Below are positions 1 to 7,228 of a stretch of DNA of 64,000 nt, in pieces (positions within the stretch are counted from its first letter, which is position 1; the number at the start of each line of letters is the position of its first letter). Source of the stretch: Chitinophaga sp. CF418 (GTDB lineage: Bacteria; Bacteroidota; Bacteroidia; Chitinophagales; Chitinophagaceae); the NCBI RefSeq assembly GCF_900142925.1, contig NZ_FRCN01000006.1, positions 310,001-374,000 on the forward strand. The letters are read 5' to 3'. The position numbers were made by a program, and so were the translations under genes. The notes under the pieces were generated by a model, which had not been told where the DNA came from, did not search any database, and saw nothing but the letters and a program-made list of their open reading frames with translations.

Positions 1-777
1 GTACAGATTGCTCCCCTCGACCTGGCAGATCCGGCCTCCATTGACGCGTTTGCAGACAAATTCCTGGCCAGCGAACAACCTTTACATATCATGGTGAATA
101 ATGCAGGGGTTATGGCCAATCCATTCACTCTTGACAAACGTGGATATGAATCACAGTTTGCGACAAATCACCTGGGGCATTTTCAACTGGTTGTCCGCCT
201 CTGGCCTGCATTACGCCGGGCCAACGGTGCAAGGGTAGTGGCATTGTCTTCCTGGGGACACCGTTTTTCGCCGGTCGTATTTGAGGATCTGCACTTTCAG
301 CAACGGGAATATGACCGTTGGCTGGCCTACGGACAATCAAAAACCGCTAATGCGCTCTTCGCAGTGGAACTGGACAGGCGCGGCAGGGAAGAAGGTATCC
401 GCGCATTTGCCGTGCATCCCGGGAGTATTGTTGACACTGATCTGAAACGATACATGTCAGAAGAGGAACTTCAAAAGGCGGGCGTATTCGATCAGGACGG
501 TAAACCGATACTTGATCCGTCGAAACAGCTGAAGACTATTGAGCAGGGAGCTGCCACCAGTGTCTGGTGTGCTGTAAGTCCGCAGCTAAACGGCATGGGA
601 GGTGTGTATTGCGAGAATTGTGATATATCGCCGGTAACCACTGAAGATAAAACCCAGGGCGGTAACGATATTAGCAAGCGTGCTCCATCTAAAGCATTTG
701 GCGTATTTCCTTATGCGATCGATCCGGTGGCTGCAAAAAGATTGTGGGAGCTGAGTGAGCTGTTGCTGAATAATTAA
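1..777 (+). CDS. SDR-family oxidoreductase, 5' end outside window
   Basis: Reading frame 1 is open from the first base, so the start codon and the N-terminal NAD(P)-binding glycine motif lie upstream of the window. The visible part has the NNAG motif (codons 33-36), a catalytic-type Ser in ALSSWG (about codon 83) and the active-site pair Y110/K114 in YGQSK. The stretch NHLGHF and the spacing resemble the retinol dehydrogenase/WWOX-like branch of short-chain dehydrogenases, which oxidise or reduce alcohols and carbonyls in the cytoplasm. The substrate cannot be told. A strong hairpin follows the stop codon. Family assignment is firm; function beyond that is unknown. Confidence 0.85.
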   Translation, partial: VQIAPLDLADPASIDAFADKFLASEQPLHIMVNNAGVMANPFTLDKRGYESQFATNHLGHFQLVVRLWPALRRANGARVVALSSWGHRFSPVVFEDLHFQQREYDRWLAYGQSKTANALFAVELDRRGREEGIRAFAVHPGSIVDTDLKRYMSEEELQKAGVFDQDGKPILDPSKQLKTIEQGAATSVWCAVSPQLNGMGGVYCENCDISPVTTEDKTQGGNDISKRAPSKAFGVFPYAIDPVAAKRLWELSELLLNN

Positions 778-784
778 TGTCGCC

Positions 785-817
785 AGTAAATTTATTTGCA
801 ATCCAAATAAATTTACT
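785..817 (+). terminator. AT-rich hairpin after the SDR gene
   Basis: A perfect 14-bp inverted repeat (785-798 with 804-817, 5-nt loop) begins 8 bases after the SDR stop codon. There is no clean U-run after it, so it may be a terminator or a 3' processing barrier. The structure is seen directly; the role is inferred. Confidence 0.5.
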
Positions 818-898
818 AACTTAAGTACCCAAAGTAACCATTAACCACTTCGACCGATAGTTTAATCCCGTTATTTTTTCATTTTCAAAAACATAACT

Positions 899-928
899 AT
901 GGGACCCGTTAAATCTCAGCATCAGTAA
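899..928 (+). other. nine-codon mini-ORF in leader repeat, copy 1
   Basis: ATG at 899 opens a frame encoding MGPVKSQHQ and a TAA stop, at the position in the repeat that corresponds to the lipase start. A one-base length difference puts the conserved CAGTAAC in a frame that ends translation here, whereas in the lipase it reads through. Whether it is translated is unknown. Confidence 0.35.
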
Positions 929-982
929 CCATATAGATAACCACTTTAATCTGTTATTTTTTCATTTTCAAAAACCATAACT

Positions 983-1012
983 ATGGGACCCGTCAAATCC
1001 CAGCATCAGTAA
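983..1012 (+). other. nine-codon mini-ORF in leader repeat, copy 2
   Basis: This copy encodes exactly the same peptide, MGPVKSQHQ, as the copy 84 bases upstream, despite synonymous differences (GTT/GTC, TCT/TCC). The third copy lacks an ATG (CTG at 1067), so only two mini-ORFs remain. Translation is not shown by sequence alone. Confidence 0.35.
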
Positions 1013-1158
1013 CCATATAGATAACCACTTTAATCCCGTTATTTTTCATCTTCAAATACCATTGCGCTGGGACTAATCATTCCCAGCGCCAGTAACCATC
1101 AAACCATATAAGCTACCAGTTCAATCCTGTCATTTTTCATCTTCAAAAAACCATAACT

Positions 1159-2172
1159 ATGGGAACAATCACCCCCAACACCAGTAACAGCGATCAACTC
1201 GCAAATGCACAAGCTGCCGTACAGCTTTGTGCTGCAGCTTCTGCTACTTCTACAAGCAATCCTATCAATGAATTTGGCACGCTTATGCCGGGCTGGAAAA
1301 TAGTCTGGAACGGCAAGCAGACTATCGACTGCAACTACGCATTTGTTGCTCAAAACTCAAACGGAGATTATGCGCTGGCTATCCGCGGCTCAGTTCCGCC
1401 CTTCGGCAGTTATAACGACTGGGATGTTTTTGCAAACTGGGTCCTGGAAGACCTCGATGTATTAACAATGTCACAATGGTCTTTTGCCAGTACCCCTAAA
1501 CCCCTTATCAGCACGGGTGCCAGTATTGCTTTCGCAAATTTGCTGTTTATGACGGACACGCTGGGCTCGAACCAGTTTATCACCGATTTTTTGTTAGCCA
1601 ACACTGTAGGTAACGGCAAACAGCTGATCATTACAGGGCATAGCCTGGGCGGCAATATAGCCAGTGTATTCACTTCTTACTACGTAGAGATCCTTAAAAA
1701 GAAGGGGCAGTCCACAAACAACATTTCGCTTTACACCTTTGCAGCGCCTGCTGCCGGGAACGCCGATTTTGCCACAGACCTGGATGCCAAGCTGCCTACA
1801 GCATGGCATTACGAGAATGTAAATGATCTTGTTCCCAAATTTCCTGTTTTTGGCGGGATCGTTCTTACAAGTCTGATGTACCTCCCCCAACCTGAGGCGG
1901 CCGACATTAACCTGAGCTATAAAGGACATGATATGAGTCTGCGGGAGGCGTTTCTCCTGCTTGCAGGCGTACTACTCACGCAGGGTTATCAACAACCGGT
2001 AAATAACTATACCGTCTTTAACAACGAGCTGGATCCGAAATTTGAAAGCAACACTGTCAGTGCCTGGTTCGGGCAGGCAGGCTCCCAGCATCAAATTACC
2101 AACTATGCGAAGTACCTCGGCGTAAAGCTGCCAGTGTCTCTGGCAAAGAAGCCTTTAGTAGAGACCGTTTAA
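1159..2172 (+). CDS. class 3 lipase-like alpha/beta hydrolase
   Basis: A 337-residue protein with the nucleophile elbow GHSLGG at 160-165 (Ser162), a likely acid D223 in VNDLVPKFP and a likely catalytic His311 in HQITNY. This is the layout of the fungal-type lipase_3 family, which hydrolyses acylglycerol or other esters. No signal peptide or membrane segment is seen at the N-terminus, so secretion is not supported by the sequence. The ATG at 1159 is the one embedded in the last unit of the leader repeat. A hairpin terminator follows at 2252. Substrate unknown. Confidence 0.85.
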   Translation: MGTITPNTSNSDQLANAQAAVQLCAAASATSTSNPINEFGTLMPGWKIVWNGKQTIDCNYAFVAQNSNGDYALAIRGSVPPFGSYNDWDVFANWVLEDLDVLTMSQWSFASTPKPLISTGASIAFANLLFMTDTLGSNQFITDFLLANTVGNGKQLIITGHSLGGNIASVFTSYYVEILKKKGQSTNNISLYTFAAPAAGNADFATDLDAKLPTAWHYENVNDLVPKFPVFGGIVLTSLMYLPQPEAADINLSYKGHDMSLREAFLLLAGVLLTQGYQQPVNNYTVFNNELDPKFESNTVSAWFGQAGSQHQITNYAKYLGVKLPVSLAKKPLVETV

Positions 2173-2251
2173 ACAGATCATTCAAAAAGAGGGGACGTCT
2201 TCTATGTTGGAAGACAAACCCTGAAGAATAACAATTTTGAAAAGTACTTTC

Positions 2252-2278
2252 AGGCTGGTCTTTTAAGGCCGGCCTTTT
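2252..2278 (+). terminator. hairpin with T-run downstream of lipase
   Basis: AGGCTGGTCTT pairs with AAGGCCGGCCT (two G-U pairs), followed by TTTTGC. It lies 80 bases after the lipase stop and before the molybdoenzyme relic. Confidence 0.55.
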
Positions 2279-2292
2279 GCTTTCCTATAATA

Positions 2293-2446
2293 ACAGCCCT
2301 CCCGGACAGATCTTAGCACTATCTCGAGAACAGCCCGCTTCCCGATGGTAAAGGACCTTTCAGGCTAGTCGTACCAGGAGAGAAGAAACCAGCCCGCAGT
2401 AGTTTCCAGGTGACGGAGCTGGTGATCCGGTATGCGAAGGACTAAA
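2293..2446 (+). pseudogene. C-terminal relic of a molybdopterin-binding (sulfite-oxidase-type) oxidoreductase
   Basis: Reading back from the TAA at 2444-2446 gives about 37 codons with PLPDGKGPFRL, VVPGEKKPAR, QVTEL and the ending IRYAKD. That is the C-terminal pattern of the oxidoreductase molybdopterin-binding (SUOX) domain, where a GPFRLVVPGEK-like stretch precedes a conserved QVT segment. The frame is interrupted: upstream bases (ILALSREQ) continue in another frame and a one-base shift near 2335 joins them. No start codon and no bulk of the enzyme (normally about 200 residues or more) is present. I read this as the surviving tail of a deleted gene. The motif match is from family knowledge, not a search. 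Confidence 0.6.
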
Positions 2447-2611
2447 AACCGGCGCTAATATCATTTTCAATGTCATTATTGTGTTTGAAATGAATCTTTA
2501 AAACAATTTTAACATTTCCTAAACACGCCTCTGTGGCGGTCTTACTACTCATATAAGCGGTACCTATGATTGATACGTAATTATTTATGGGGGTTCCCGC
2601 CCATTTTGAGC

Positions 2612-2619
2612 TACCTTTG
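2612..2619 (+). promoter_or_regulatory. candidate -7 box of the desaturase gene
   Basis: TACCTTTG matches the Bacteroidota primary sigma -7 consensus TAnnTTTG exactly and sits 33 bases before the ATG. No TTTG is present at the expected -33 position, so the promoter is only half supported. Confidence 0.45.
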
Positions 2620-2651
2620 ACAACTAATTACATTACGTTTAAAGAGAGAAA

Positions 2652-3422
2652 ATGACTGCGATTTTAATATTCTTTTTTTCACATTGGTTCTTATCCTTAT
2701 TCTTCCACACATTTTTCCTGCACAGATATGCATCCCACCAGATGTATACTACCAGTAAAGGTTGGGAAAGGGTATTTTACTTCTGTACATGGTTCTTCCA
2801 GGGAACATCTTATTTAGTTCCGCGGGCCTATGGCGCAATGCACCGTATGCACCACGAATTCAGCGATACTGAGGACGATCCACATTCTCCTCACTTCTTT
2901 AAAGATGTATGGAGCATGATGTGGCAGACCCGTAAGCTGTACAATGACATCTACACTGGTGCAAAAGTACTGGACGAGAAATTTACGACTAATCCTCCAC
3001 TGCCGGTATGGAATGCCATGGACCGCTTTGGTGATCATACTGTTACCCGTCTGGCATGGGCAGGAATATATATAGCTTTCTATATTGCTTTCGCTCCAGC
3101 CTGGTACTGGTTCCTTTTATTGCCTATCCATTTCCTGATCGGGCCTGTACAGGGTGCTGTTGTGAACTGGTGTGGTCATAAATATGGTTACAAGAGCTTT
3201 GACAATGGTGACAAATCAAAGAATACATCTCCATGGGGTATCCTGTTGCTGGGAGAACTGTTCCAGAACAATCACCACAAGTATAAAGACAGCCCAAACT
3301 TCGCTAAGAAATGGTTTGAACTGGACCCAACTTATCCGGTGATGAAACTCCTCAACGCTGTAGGCATCATCAAACTGAAGACCGCTAAGGTTAAAGTGGT
3401 GAAACTGAAGGCGGCAGCTTAA
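2652..3422 (+). CDS. fatty-acid (acyl-CoA/acyl-lipid) desaturase
   Basis: A 256-residue integral membrane protein with the histidine boxes of the membrane di-iron desaturases: HRYASH (24-29), HRMHH (64-68), H176 in NWCGHKYG and NNHHK (206-210). Hydrophobic segments lie at about 3-20, 42-58 and 134-170. Such enzymes insert a cis double bond, typically delta-9, into saturated acyl chains and tune membrane fluidity. It is shorter than eukaryotic acyl-CoA desaturases but normal for the bacterial form. The C-terminus is Lys/Val-rich. Monocistronic, with its own promoter and a shared terminator at 3461. Regiospecificity cannot be read from sequence. Confidence 0.9.
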   Translation: MTAILIFFFSHWFLSLFFHTFFLHRYASHQMYTTSKGWERVFYFCTWFFQGTSYLVPRAYGAMHRMHHEFSDTEDDPHSPHFFKDVWSMMWQTRKLYNDIYTGAKVLDEKFTTNPPLPVWNAMDRFGDHTVTRLAWAGIYIAFYIAFAPAWYWFLLLPIHFLIGPVQGAVVNWCGHKYGYKSFDNGDKSKNTSPWGILLLGELFQNNHHKYKDSPNFAKKWFELDPTYPVMKLLNAVGIIKLKTAKVKVVKLKAAA

Positions 3423-3460
3423 GTAGTACGAATAGTAAGTAGAAATAGATAGATGCATTT

Positions 3461-3503
3461 CAGGCCATCAATTACCGTCGGACCGACTGTGATTGATGGC
3501 CTG
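3461..3503. terminator. bidirectional terminator between desaturase and HAD gene
   Basis: CAGGCCATCAAT (3461-3472) pairs perfectly with ATTGATGGCCTG (3492-3503). It sits between two convergent genes and can serve both. Confidence 0.7.
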
Positions 3504-3510
3504 AGTGTTT

Positions 3511-4101
3511 TCAGAACTTCCTGAAGAAGCCAAATGTGGCTAATTGTAACATGGGTCTGTCTCCATTGGTATCGCCATAGGCATAGATATCTCCAAAAAC
3601 GGGCAGATCGTACTGCTGCCGGATACGGCGAACTTTCTCTTCACCATTGCAGTTCACACCAAGAATGCGACCGGTAACCCTGGCATTCCGGATCTCCAGC
3701 TGGGTACCGATACATTCAATACCCACACAGTCGCACCAGGGCTTCACCCATTCCTGGGCGGAAGCTGTTACCACCACCACACGATGTCCTTTGGAAAGGT
3801 GCTCATTGATCTCCTTTAAGGCGTTTTCCCGGATCAGGCCGGGAAGCCGGTCACGACAGAAAGCGGCGCATTTGTCGCGGAACTCTTCTATAGGTGTGTT
3901 ACCGAAAAAATATTGCAGTACCAGATTCTTTCCTTTCTGTTTAGAGATCAATCCCAGTTTCATCATGACCAAAGCGGGCGCCAACAAGGCCAGGCCAGCA
4001 TACAGTGCACCTTCGCCTTTCTGAAAGCGTATGATCTCGAACAGGGTATCCTTCCGGGTGATGGTACCATCAAAATCGAAGAAAGCAATGGCTGGCTTCA
4101 T
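3511..4101 (-). CDS. HAD-IB family phosphatase of the arabinose-donor-like operon
   Basis: A 196-residue HAD hydrolase with motif I DFDGT (D9, D11), a TASAQEW motif II, a lysine region GEEKVRRI and motif IV YGDTNGD. The family removes phosphate through an aspartyl-phosphate intermediate. Its start codon overlaps the stop of the upstream SDR gene (ATGA at 4098-4101), so the two are translationally coupled. By context it could dephosphorylate the phosphoribosyl lipid made by the UbiA-type enzyme, the step ascribed to a PAP2-type phosphatase (Rv3807c) in mycobacteria. That role is inference; a serine-phosphatase-like or other HAD-IB substrate is the alternative. Confidence 0.8.
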   Translation of the reverse strand: MKPAIAFFDFDGTITRKDTLFEIIRFQKGEGALYAGLALLAPALVMMKLGLISKQKGKNLVLQYFFGNTPIEEFRDKCAAFCRDRLPGLIRENALKEINEHLSKGHRVVVVTASAQEWVKPWCDCVGIECIGTQLEIRNARVTGRILGVNCNGEEKVRRIRQQYDLPVFGDIYAYGDTNGDRPMLQLATFGFFRKF

Positions 4102-4829
4102 AATTTGAGTTTTTTGAAGATACCTTCAGGTATTGACTTGATAATGAGCATAATATACCGCCAAAACCACTTCGTATAAATAACATTTTTCCTGGCAATC
4201 ACTGCTTTATAGACATCTTTTGCAACATCCTGAGGCTGAGCCGTCAGGGGAGCAGGCAATTTCAGGTTTTCTGTCATACGGGTATATACAAATCCGGGCT
4301 GGACACTCAGTACGTGCACCCCTTTATGGAAAAGACGGTTCCGGAGTCCGCTGAGGTAAGCAGTAAAACCAGCCTTGGCGCTACCGTAAAGGTAGTTACT
4401 CTGCCTGCCACGTTCTCCGGCTACGGAACTGATGCCCACAATGGTGCCATTACCACGGGCAGCGTATTCATCTGCCACAATATTGAGGATAGAAACCGCA
4501 CCGGTATAGTTGGTGTGCAGGATACGGGCAGCTTCATTCCAGTCGGACTGACCCTTTTCCTGTGAACCCAGGTATCCGAATACGGAAATAGTAACATCCG
4601 GCGCCTTGGGCAAGGCCATATAAAAGGCAGCGTGATTAGTAAAATCAGTTGCGTCAAAGGCATGGGAACTGGCCGTCACCTGGTAGCGGATGCTAAGGTC
4701 CTGTTCCAGGGCAGAGATAGCAGCTACATTACGGGCGGCGAGTTGAATATCGTATTTGTTCCTGGCAAACTCACGGGCAATGGCAACAGCCATGTCTGAC
4801 CCGGCTCCCAGAATAAGAACAGTAGGCAT
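4098..4829 (-). CDS. dprE2: SDR reductase, DprE2-like (decaprenylphospho-2-keto-erythro-pentose reductase)
   Basis: A 243-residue short-chain dehydrogenase with a glycine motif GAGSDMA (8-14), Ser134/135 in GISSVAG, and Y148/K152 in YGSAK. The SNYLYGSAKAG and QPGFVYTRM stretches fit the DprE2 (Rv3791) branch. In that pathway it reduces the 2-keto lipid intermediate to polyprenyl-phospho-arabinose with NAD(P)H. It lies 35 bases after the dprE1-like gene and overlaps the HAD gene by 4 bases, an arrangement that supports the pathway call. A general SDR of unknown substrate is the fallback reading. Confidence 0.75.
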   Translation of the reverse strand: MPTVLILGAGSDMAVAIAREFARNKYDIQLAARNVAAISALEQDLSIRYQVTASSHAFDATDFTNHAAFYMALPKAPDVTISVFGYLGSQEKGQSDWNEAARILHTNYTGAVSILNIVADEYAARGNGTIVGISSVAGERGRQSNYLYGSAKAGFTAYLSGLRNRLFHKGVHVLSVQPGFVYTRMTENLKLPAPLTAQPQDVAKDVYKAVIARKNVIYTKWFWRYIMLIIKSIPEGIFKKLKL

Positions 4830-4864
4830 ATAATTGATTGTCGGTATTTTAAGGTAGAATAAGT

Positions 4865-6196
4865 CTATTCCGTCAGCAGCAGGCGGTCTGACTGTACTGA
4901 ACGGAACAGCTTAGCACCATTGTATGTTTTGATGATATCAGCAAATTTTTGCGCATTGGGGTAACTCTGCCAGAAAACCTCCTGCTTCATACGGGCGTCC
5001 TTCGACAAGTAGAGACGGCCTCCATATTGCAATACGATTTCGTCCAGCTTGTCAAGAAATTCAAAGAGACCTTTACGAACGGGGAAGTCCAGCGCCAGCG
5101 TATATCCTTCCATCGGGAAGGATATCAGGCTGTCCTGTTTACCGAACACCTTCAGCACGGCCAGGAAAGATCCCAGGCCTGCGTCGCTGATCCGCTGCAG
5201 GATGGCTACCAGTCCTTCTTTCTTTTCCAGGGGAAGTACAAACTGATACTGCACAAATCCGGCCTTTCCGTAACCACGGTTCCAGTGCAGGATGGCGTCC
5301 AGGGGGTAAAAGAACGGTTCGTAAGGGATGACGTTATTGATCTCCCGTTTGGTATTCTTCAGATAATATAACCAGTTGAATGCTTTGACAGTCAGCGTGT
5401 TTAGCACAAAAGAGGGAAGGTTGAAAGGCACTGACAGTTTACGTTTGGCAGCCAGTAGCAGGGGCGCTTTACGCTGCTGTTCATTCAGCTCTTCAGGAGT
5501 GGCGTGTTCGCCAACAATGAGTATACCACGGCCGAAGGTATCGCCCTTCTGCAGGCAGTCGATCCAGGCCATGGAATAAGTGTAATCCTTATATTCTTCA
5601 AAGAGGCGGATCAGGTCTTCCAGGTTCCGGGCTTTGATCTGCTTCTGACGGATGTATGCAGTACTGATCTTCTTCAGACGGAACTTTACGCGGGTAATGA
5701 TACCGGTGAGACCCATACCTCCACAGGTAGCCCAGAAAAGGTCGGAATGATTATCTGCAGAGCAGGTGATGGTATCCTTATTGCCCGTGATCACGTCCAT
5801 ATCGATGATATGACCTGAAAATGAGCCGTCTACGTGATGGTTCTTACCATGTACATCTGAGGCTACAGCGCCGCCGACGGTAATGAATTTGGTACCCGGG
5901 GTAACCGGCAGAAACCATCCCTGGGGAACGATAATATCGAGGATCTGATCGAGTGTGATACCGGATTGACATTCGAAGATGCCTTTTGTGACATCAAACG
6001 CAAGTACCTTGTCGTATTTAAGGGTGGAAACACTGTGTTGAGCCAGTGAAGCATCGCCGTAACAGCGCCCGTTTCCGCGGGCAATAATAGATGAATGTGT
6101 GGATATAAAATCCTGCACCTGGTCCTCCTGCGAAAATGTTGTTTCGTCGCAGGAGATGGCGGGGTAATTCCCCCAGTTTGCTAACCGTTTTTCCAT
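4865..6196 (-). CDS. dprE1: FAD-binding oxidase, DprE1-like (polyprenylphospho-ribose 2'-oxidase)
   Basis: A 443-residue FAD-linked oxidase of the vanillyl-alcohol-oxidase fold. ARGNGRCYGD (39-48) is the pyrophosphate loop, HGKNHH (116-121) the conserved DprE1 segment, and a YLSKDAR stretch contains K399, equivalent to the catalytic-site Lys418 of Mycobacterium tuberculosis DprE1. The position of the benzothiazinone-reactive Cys387 is Ala368 here (TLALDFP versus ICVDFP). The enzyme would oxidise C2' of polyprenylphospho-ribose, the first half of epimerisation to arabinose. Its ATG shares one base with the stop of the UbiA gene (TAATG), so it is the second gene of the operon. Alignment was done from memory. 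Confidence 0.8.
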   Translation of the reverse strand: MEKRLANWGNYPAISCDETTFSQEDQVQDFISTHSSIIARGNGRCYGDASLAQHSVSTLKYDKVLAFDVTKGIFECQSGITLDQILDIIVPQGWFLPVTPGTKFITVGGAVASDVHGKNHHVDGSFSGHIIDMDVITGNKDTITCSADNHSDLFWATCGGMGLTGIITRVKFRLKKISTAYIRQKQIKARNLEDLIRLFEEYKDYTYSMAWIDCLQKGDTFGRGILIVGEHATPEELNEQQRKAPLLLAAKRKLSVPFNLPSFVLNTLTVKAFNWLYYLKNTKREINNVIPYEPFFYPLDAILHWNRGYGKAGFVQYQFVLPLEKKEGLVAILQRISDAGLGSFLAVLKVFGKQDSLISFPMEGYTLALDFPVRKGLFEFLDKLDEIVLQYGGRLYLSKDARMKQEVFWQSYPNAQKFADIIKTYNGAKLFRSVQSDRLLLTE

Positions 6197-7110
6197 TACT
6201 CAAAAAAACTTTTGTTAGTGGGTAAATAAATAATCACATAAAAACTCAGCACCCACAGGAGTATGGTTAATTGAATGAAACGGTCTTTGTATAGGATTTT
6301 GGTAGGAGAACCTGTATTATTCTCCACATAAGTTATTTGCAAATATCGTAATAATCCACCAATTACAAAAAGACATGTATAATAAAGGCGGTAAGTGCCA
6401 AAGCGTGACATCGTCTCCGCCGCCATCGTATACATCAAATACGCCACAATGATCACGGCAGATACGAGCGCCAGCATCACGTTCATAAAGTCCATGTTAT
6501 AACCTTTCACGGCCTTCCGCATATCCTGGCCGGACTGGGTTTTAATCAGCACATCATCACGGCGTTTGGCGATAGCCATGAACAATGCCAGCAGGAACAC
6601 CATGATCATCAGCCATTCGGATACGGCTATATTAGCGGCTACGCCGCCTGCTTTTACCCTCAATACAAATCCGACTGACAGGATCAGTATATCCAGGATA
6701 GAAATGTTCTTTAATCCGAAGGAATATAATAAATTGATAATGAAGTAAATGCCTACAACAAATGCAAATTTGGGTCTAACATACCATGCCAAAAAACCAC
6801 CTATGGCCAGACATAATACAAAGAAAACCAGGGCGGCAGGTTTTGATACAGCACCTGAAGCGATGGGCCGTTTACGTTTTACAGGATGTATCCTGTCTGC
6901 TTCTACATCTCTATAGTCATTGATGATATAAATACTGCTGGCAATGAGGCTAAATGCAAAAAATCCAATAAGTAATTCCAGTACCTTTTGCAGGTTGAAT
7001 ATTTCTCCCGCGAAGAAAAGGGGAATGTATAAAAAAAGGTTTTTTGCCCAATGGGAGGGTCTTAACAGTTTTAAATATTGCACGGGGATTGAACTTAATG
7101 TTGGCGCCAA
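6196..7110 (-). CDS. UbiA-family polyprenyl-phosphate phosphoribosyltransferase (DPPR-synthase-like)
   Basis: A 304-residue integral membrane prenyltransferase-fold protein with about nine hydrophobic segments. The first Asp motif is N64-D65-xx-D68-xxx-D72 in NDYRDVEAD, followed by HPVKRKRP; the second is YSFGLKNISILD (D140). These match DPPR synthase (Rv3806c), which joins 5-phosphoribosyl diphosphate to polyprenyl phosphate, better than quinone or heme UbiA enzymes. No ATG precedes the conserved LRPSHWAKN: the start is TTG at 7110 or GTG at 7083. A near-consensus -7 box (TATCTTGG, minus strand 7114-7107) overlaps the TTG, which favours GTG. First gene of a four-gene minus-strand operon. Confidence 0.82.
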   Translation of the reverse strand: MAPTLSSIPVQYLKLLRPSHWAKNLFLYIPLFFAGEIFNLQKVLELLIGFFAFSLIASSIYIINDYRDVEADRIHPVKRKRPIASGAVSKPAALVFFVLCLAIGGFLAWYVRPKFAFVVGIYFIINLLYSFGLKNISILDILILSVGFVLRVKAGGVAANIAVSEWLMIMVFLLALFMAIAKRRDDVLIKTQSGQDMRKAVKGYNMDFMNVMLALVSAVIIVAYLMYTMAAETMSRFGTYRLYYTCLFVIGGLLRYLQITYVENNTGSPTKILYKDRFIQLTILLWVLSFYVIIYLPTNKSFFE

Positions 7111-7168
7111 GATACGACTGATTACCGAACAACTACACCACAGAATGCTATTTTCGCGTAAAATCTAC

Positions 7169-7176
7169 TATTTTTG
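7169..7176 (+). promoter_or_regulatory. candidate -7 box of the GT-C gene
   Basis: TATTTTTG is an exact TAnnTTTG match 53 bases before the ATG at 7229, inside the divergent 118-bp intergenic region. No TTTG lies at the expected -33 spacing. Confidence 0.4.
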
Positions 7177-7228
7177 AGCCCATTCATGTTACTTTATACT
7201 CGTTTTCATCAATTTATTATCCCCGTTT

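Larger units (their letters stand above)
843..1188 (+). repeat. tandem repeat of the lipase leader and start region
   Basis: About 3.5 degenerate copies of an 84-92 bp unit stand in tandem. Copies begin near 843, 939, 1023 and 1114, each with a version of ACCACTTTAAT, a T-rich stretch, TTCAAAAACCATAACTATGGGA and a CAGTAACC tail. The last copy runs into the lipase gene: its ATGGGA is the gene's real start at 1159. The unit is therefore the gene's own untranslated leader plus about its first ten codons, duplicated upstream. This 381-bp gap holds no other gene. Function unknown; slipped-strand duplication is the simplest origin. Confidence 0.8.
2173..2651. other. 479-bp spacer: terminator, molybdoenzyme relic, desaturase promoter
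   Basis: Besides the terminator and the oxidoreductase relic, the spacer contains a small hairpin at about 2205-2223 (GTCTTC/GAAGAC) and an AT-rich stretch from 2455 that leads to the desaturase promoter. No intact gene is seen. Confidence 0.6.

Noticed and set aside
843..1188. Tandem units considered as a CRISPR array
   Set aside because: Only about 3.5 copies, spacing equals the unit length with no unique spacers, and the last unit runs into a gene start.
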